Source: Bacteroidota bacterium (lineage in GTDB: Bacteria; Bacteroidota; Bacteroidia; Chitinophagales; LD1). From it: DNA of 6,092 nucleotides. A program made the position numbers and the translations under genes. The first letter of the stretch is position 1; each line of letters begins with the position of its first letter. The notes under the pieces were generated by a model. The model searched no databases, was not told the DNA's origin, and saw only the letters and a list, made by a program, of their open reading frames with translations. Positions 4,593 to 6,092 of this stretch are shown here, one piece after another. The DNA lies in contig JAFDYP010000503.1 in the NCBI GenBank assembly GCA_018267355.1, positions 1 to 6,092 of the forward strand, written 5' to 3'.

Positions 4593-6092
4593 ATGAAAAA
4601 GACCATTGCCCTTTTCTCTGTATTAATTTTGGTTGTTTCAGTTTTTGCAGCTGGGCCCACCGTTTCCATCATCGCGCCACGTAGTGTGCTGGATAGCTCT
4701 ATCACCGCGCTGACCATCAAAGACGCCCAGCAGCTCATAGGGCAGGCCTGCGGCTGCGAGGTGACGCTGAATGACAATAGTGCCCGTGTGCAGATCGTAC
4801 TGCCCGAGATCAAGGCGAGTGAGGCGAATAAGCTCAACCGCTTTGCGGAGAAAGCGACCTTCCCATATCGCAATTATCCTGCGCATGACTACACGTGGAA
4901 GATCAAACCGGGTGGGCCGCATGTGGTGTATGAGCTATCAGCGACCTCATGGCAGGGCGTGAGCTTTGGTATCTATGGGCTGATGCAGGAGCATCTGGGT
5001 TTTAAGTTTTACCATCCGCGCAGGACCATCATACCGCATCTGGAGAAAGGCTGGCAGGCGGAGAATGAGATGACCTTCAGCGGGCATCCGTTGTTTGATA
5101 AGAAGGGTTTCCACCTGCATACTGAGCACCCGATAGAGCTGACGGAGCAGCTGATGGATGGCACGCAGCCCCACGCGCTGGAGGATGTGAAGGAGTACCT
5201 GGACTGGCTGGTGCGCAACGGGCAGACGTACTTTGAGTTTTGCCTGCTGAATGATGTAGACCGCGATGTGTGGATCAAGCATGCAAAGCTATTCGTAGAC
5301 TATGGGCACAGCCGCGGGCTGATCATGGCGGCGGATCTATCGCTACATATGATCCAGCAGAAGACCTTCCAGCTATATGGCGGCCCCGGCAATAAGAACA
5401 AGCAAATAGAAAAGAACCTGGCCTGGCTGCTGCAGGCAGACTGGGATGTGTTTAATATGGAGTTCTCCACAGCGGAGTTCATAGCCGGTAATAAGAAAAA
5501 GAAAGAGGCGCTACGCCTGCATGTGATAGAGTACCTGCGCGACCACAGCCATACCAAGCTGATGGGCCGCCAGCATGTGGTGCGCCATGAGAATGAGATG
5601 GGCGACAAGCGCAAGGCATTCCAGTGGGACTCTGCGAGCCAGGCGCTGGACAGGGAGCGCGGGGTGCTGTCGCACACGGTTATGTTCTACGATATGACGG
5701 AGGCCAACGCGCCGGTGTATGAGAATAAGAACCAGCGGCACCAGTTGCAGTTTCTGCTGGATCAGATGAAGCAACGCGAGACGTGGTACTACCCCGAGTC
5801 GGCGTACTGGGTCACGTTTGACAACTCGATACCGCTCACGCTGCTGCCGTACCTCTCGGCGCGGCTGAGTGACATAGACACCTGCGTGAAATATAATGTG
5901 CCGGGGCATATCACCTTCAGCTCGGGCTGGGAATGGGGCTACTGGCTCTTTGACTGGAGTATAGCGCGGTGGAGCTGGCAGTATACCTACAACGGCCACG
6001 AGCAAAAGCGCGAGCCGACCATGTATGTGCGCGAGACCACCAGCTGGGCCAACGAGGGCCGCGTGAACGAGGCGCTGAAACTGCAGCAGCAA
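4593..6092 (+). CDS. Exported protein of unknown function with glycoside-hydrolase-like N-terminal region (C-terminus outside window)
   Basis: An open frame of 500 codons runs from ATG at 4593 to the window edge. Residues 1-20 (MKKTIALFSVLILVVSVFAA) are a clear signal peptide: two lysines, a hydrophobic core and an Ala-Ala end. Residues 22-150 include DAQQLIGQACGCEVTL (44-59), a strand-rich section, and SWQGVSFGIYGLMQEHLGFKFYHP (119-142). This is the wording of the small alpha/beta domain that precedes the barrel in GH20 and GH67-type enzymes, where the chain reads roughly 'gtlyGiydlLe.lGvrwy.p'. The following GHPLFDKKGFHLHTEHPIELTEQL (164-187) could be the first strand of a TIM barrel. Residues 196-260 and 270-330 are helix/strand alternations, and 445-462 (GWEWGYWLFDWSIARWSW) is strikingly Trp-rich. 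I do not recognise a named family, and no catalytic pair can be assigned. Periplasmic or surface polysaccharide metabolism is the best inference. Codon use is similar to the neighbouring genes. Confidence 0.85.
   Translation, partial: MKKTIALFSVLILVVSVFAAGPTVSIIAPRSVLDSSITALTIKDAQQLIGQACGCEVTLNDNSARVQIVLPEIKASEANKLNRFAEKATFPYRNYPAHDYTWKIKPGGPHVVYELSATSWQGVSFGIYGLMQEHLGFKFYHPRRTIIPHLEKGWQAENEMTFSGHPLFDKKGFHLHTEHPIELTEQLMDGTQPHALEDVKEYLDWLVRNGQTYFEFCLLNDVDRDVWIKHAKLFVDYGHSRGLIMAADLSLHMIQQKTFQLYGGPGNKNKQIEKNLAWLLQADWDVFNMEFSTAEFIAGNKKKKEALRLHVIEYLRDHSHTKLMGRQHVVRHENEMGDKRKAFQWDSASQALDRERGVLSHTVMFYDMTEANAPVYENKNQRHQLQFLLDQMKQRETWYYPESAYWVTFDNSIPLTLLPYLSARLSDIDTCVKYNVPGHITFSSGWEWGYWLFDWSIARWSWQYTYNGHEQKREPTMYVRETTSWANEGRVNEALKLQQQ

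Noticed and set aside
5511..6092. 193-codon minus-strand frame at the right edge, with hydrophobic stretches
   Set aside because: It is antisense to the 500-codon plus-strand frame that begins with a clear signal peptide; the apparent hydrophobicity comes from complementing Gln/Lys/Glu-rich codons.

Overview
The window looks like ordinary chromosome from a member of the Bacteroidota, most likely a Chitinophagia or Sphingobacteriia-type free-living bacterium. The main reasons are a secreted protein ending in a type IX secretion (T9SS) C-terminal sorting domain, the absence of Shine-Dalgarno sequences before the genes, a TAnnTTTG-type minus-7 promoter box, and GC/AT-palindromic intergenic repeats of a kind often met in this phylum. 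No mobile element, CRISPR array, tRNA or rRNA is visible.

From left to right there are four protein genes. (1) Bases 1-503, minus strand: the N-terminal 167 residues of an FAD-dependent oxidoreductase of the retinol saturase / carotenoid isomerase / phytoene-desaturase type, cut by the window edge. (2) An intergenic stretch (504-889) with two compact palindromic repeats and, at its right end, the terminator of the next gene. (3) Bases 890-2413, minus strand: a 507-residue secreted modular protein (signal peptide, jelly-roll-like N-terminal region, Cys-rich middle, PKD domain, Kazal-like Cys module, T9SS sorting tail). (4) Bases 2554-4269, plus strand, divergent from gene 3: a 571-residue AidB-like acyl-CoA dehydrogenase with the catalytic glutamate preserved. 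(5) Bases 4593-6092, plus strand: the first 500 residues of an unrecognised exported protein whose N-terminal region resembles the small alpha/beta domain in front of some glycoside hydrolases; it runs off the right edge.

The most interesting part is the 323-base gap between the last two genes. It holds a textbook intrinsic terminator (8-bp all-GC stem followed by TTTTCTTTTTT) that points the wrong way for its neighbours: it works only for minus-strand transcription, yet no minus-strand protein gene lies upstream of it. About 150 bases upstream on that strand is a perfect Bacteroidota minus-7 box (TACCTTTG), and directly behind that box is a 13-bp stem with a 4-nt bulge. Together they outline a roughly 190-nt free-standing small RNA transcribed leftward, a size and shape compatible with a 6S-type RNA, although identity could not be established from sequence reading alone.

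The four proteins do not form an evident pathway or operon: gene 3 and the dehydrogenase are divergent, and the dehydrogenase and the last gene are separated by the putative RNA gene.
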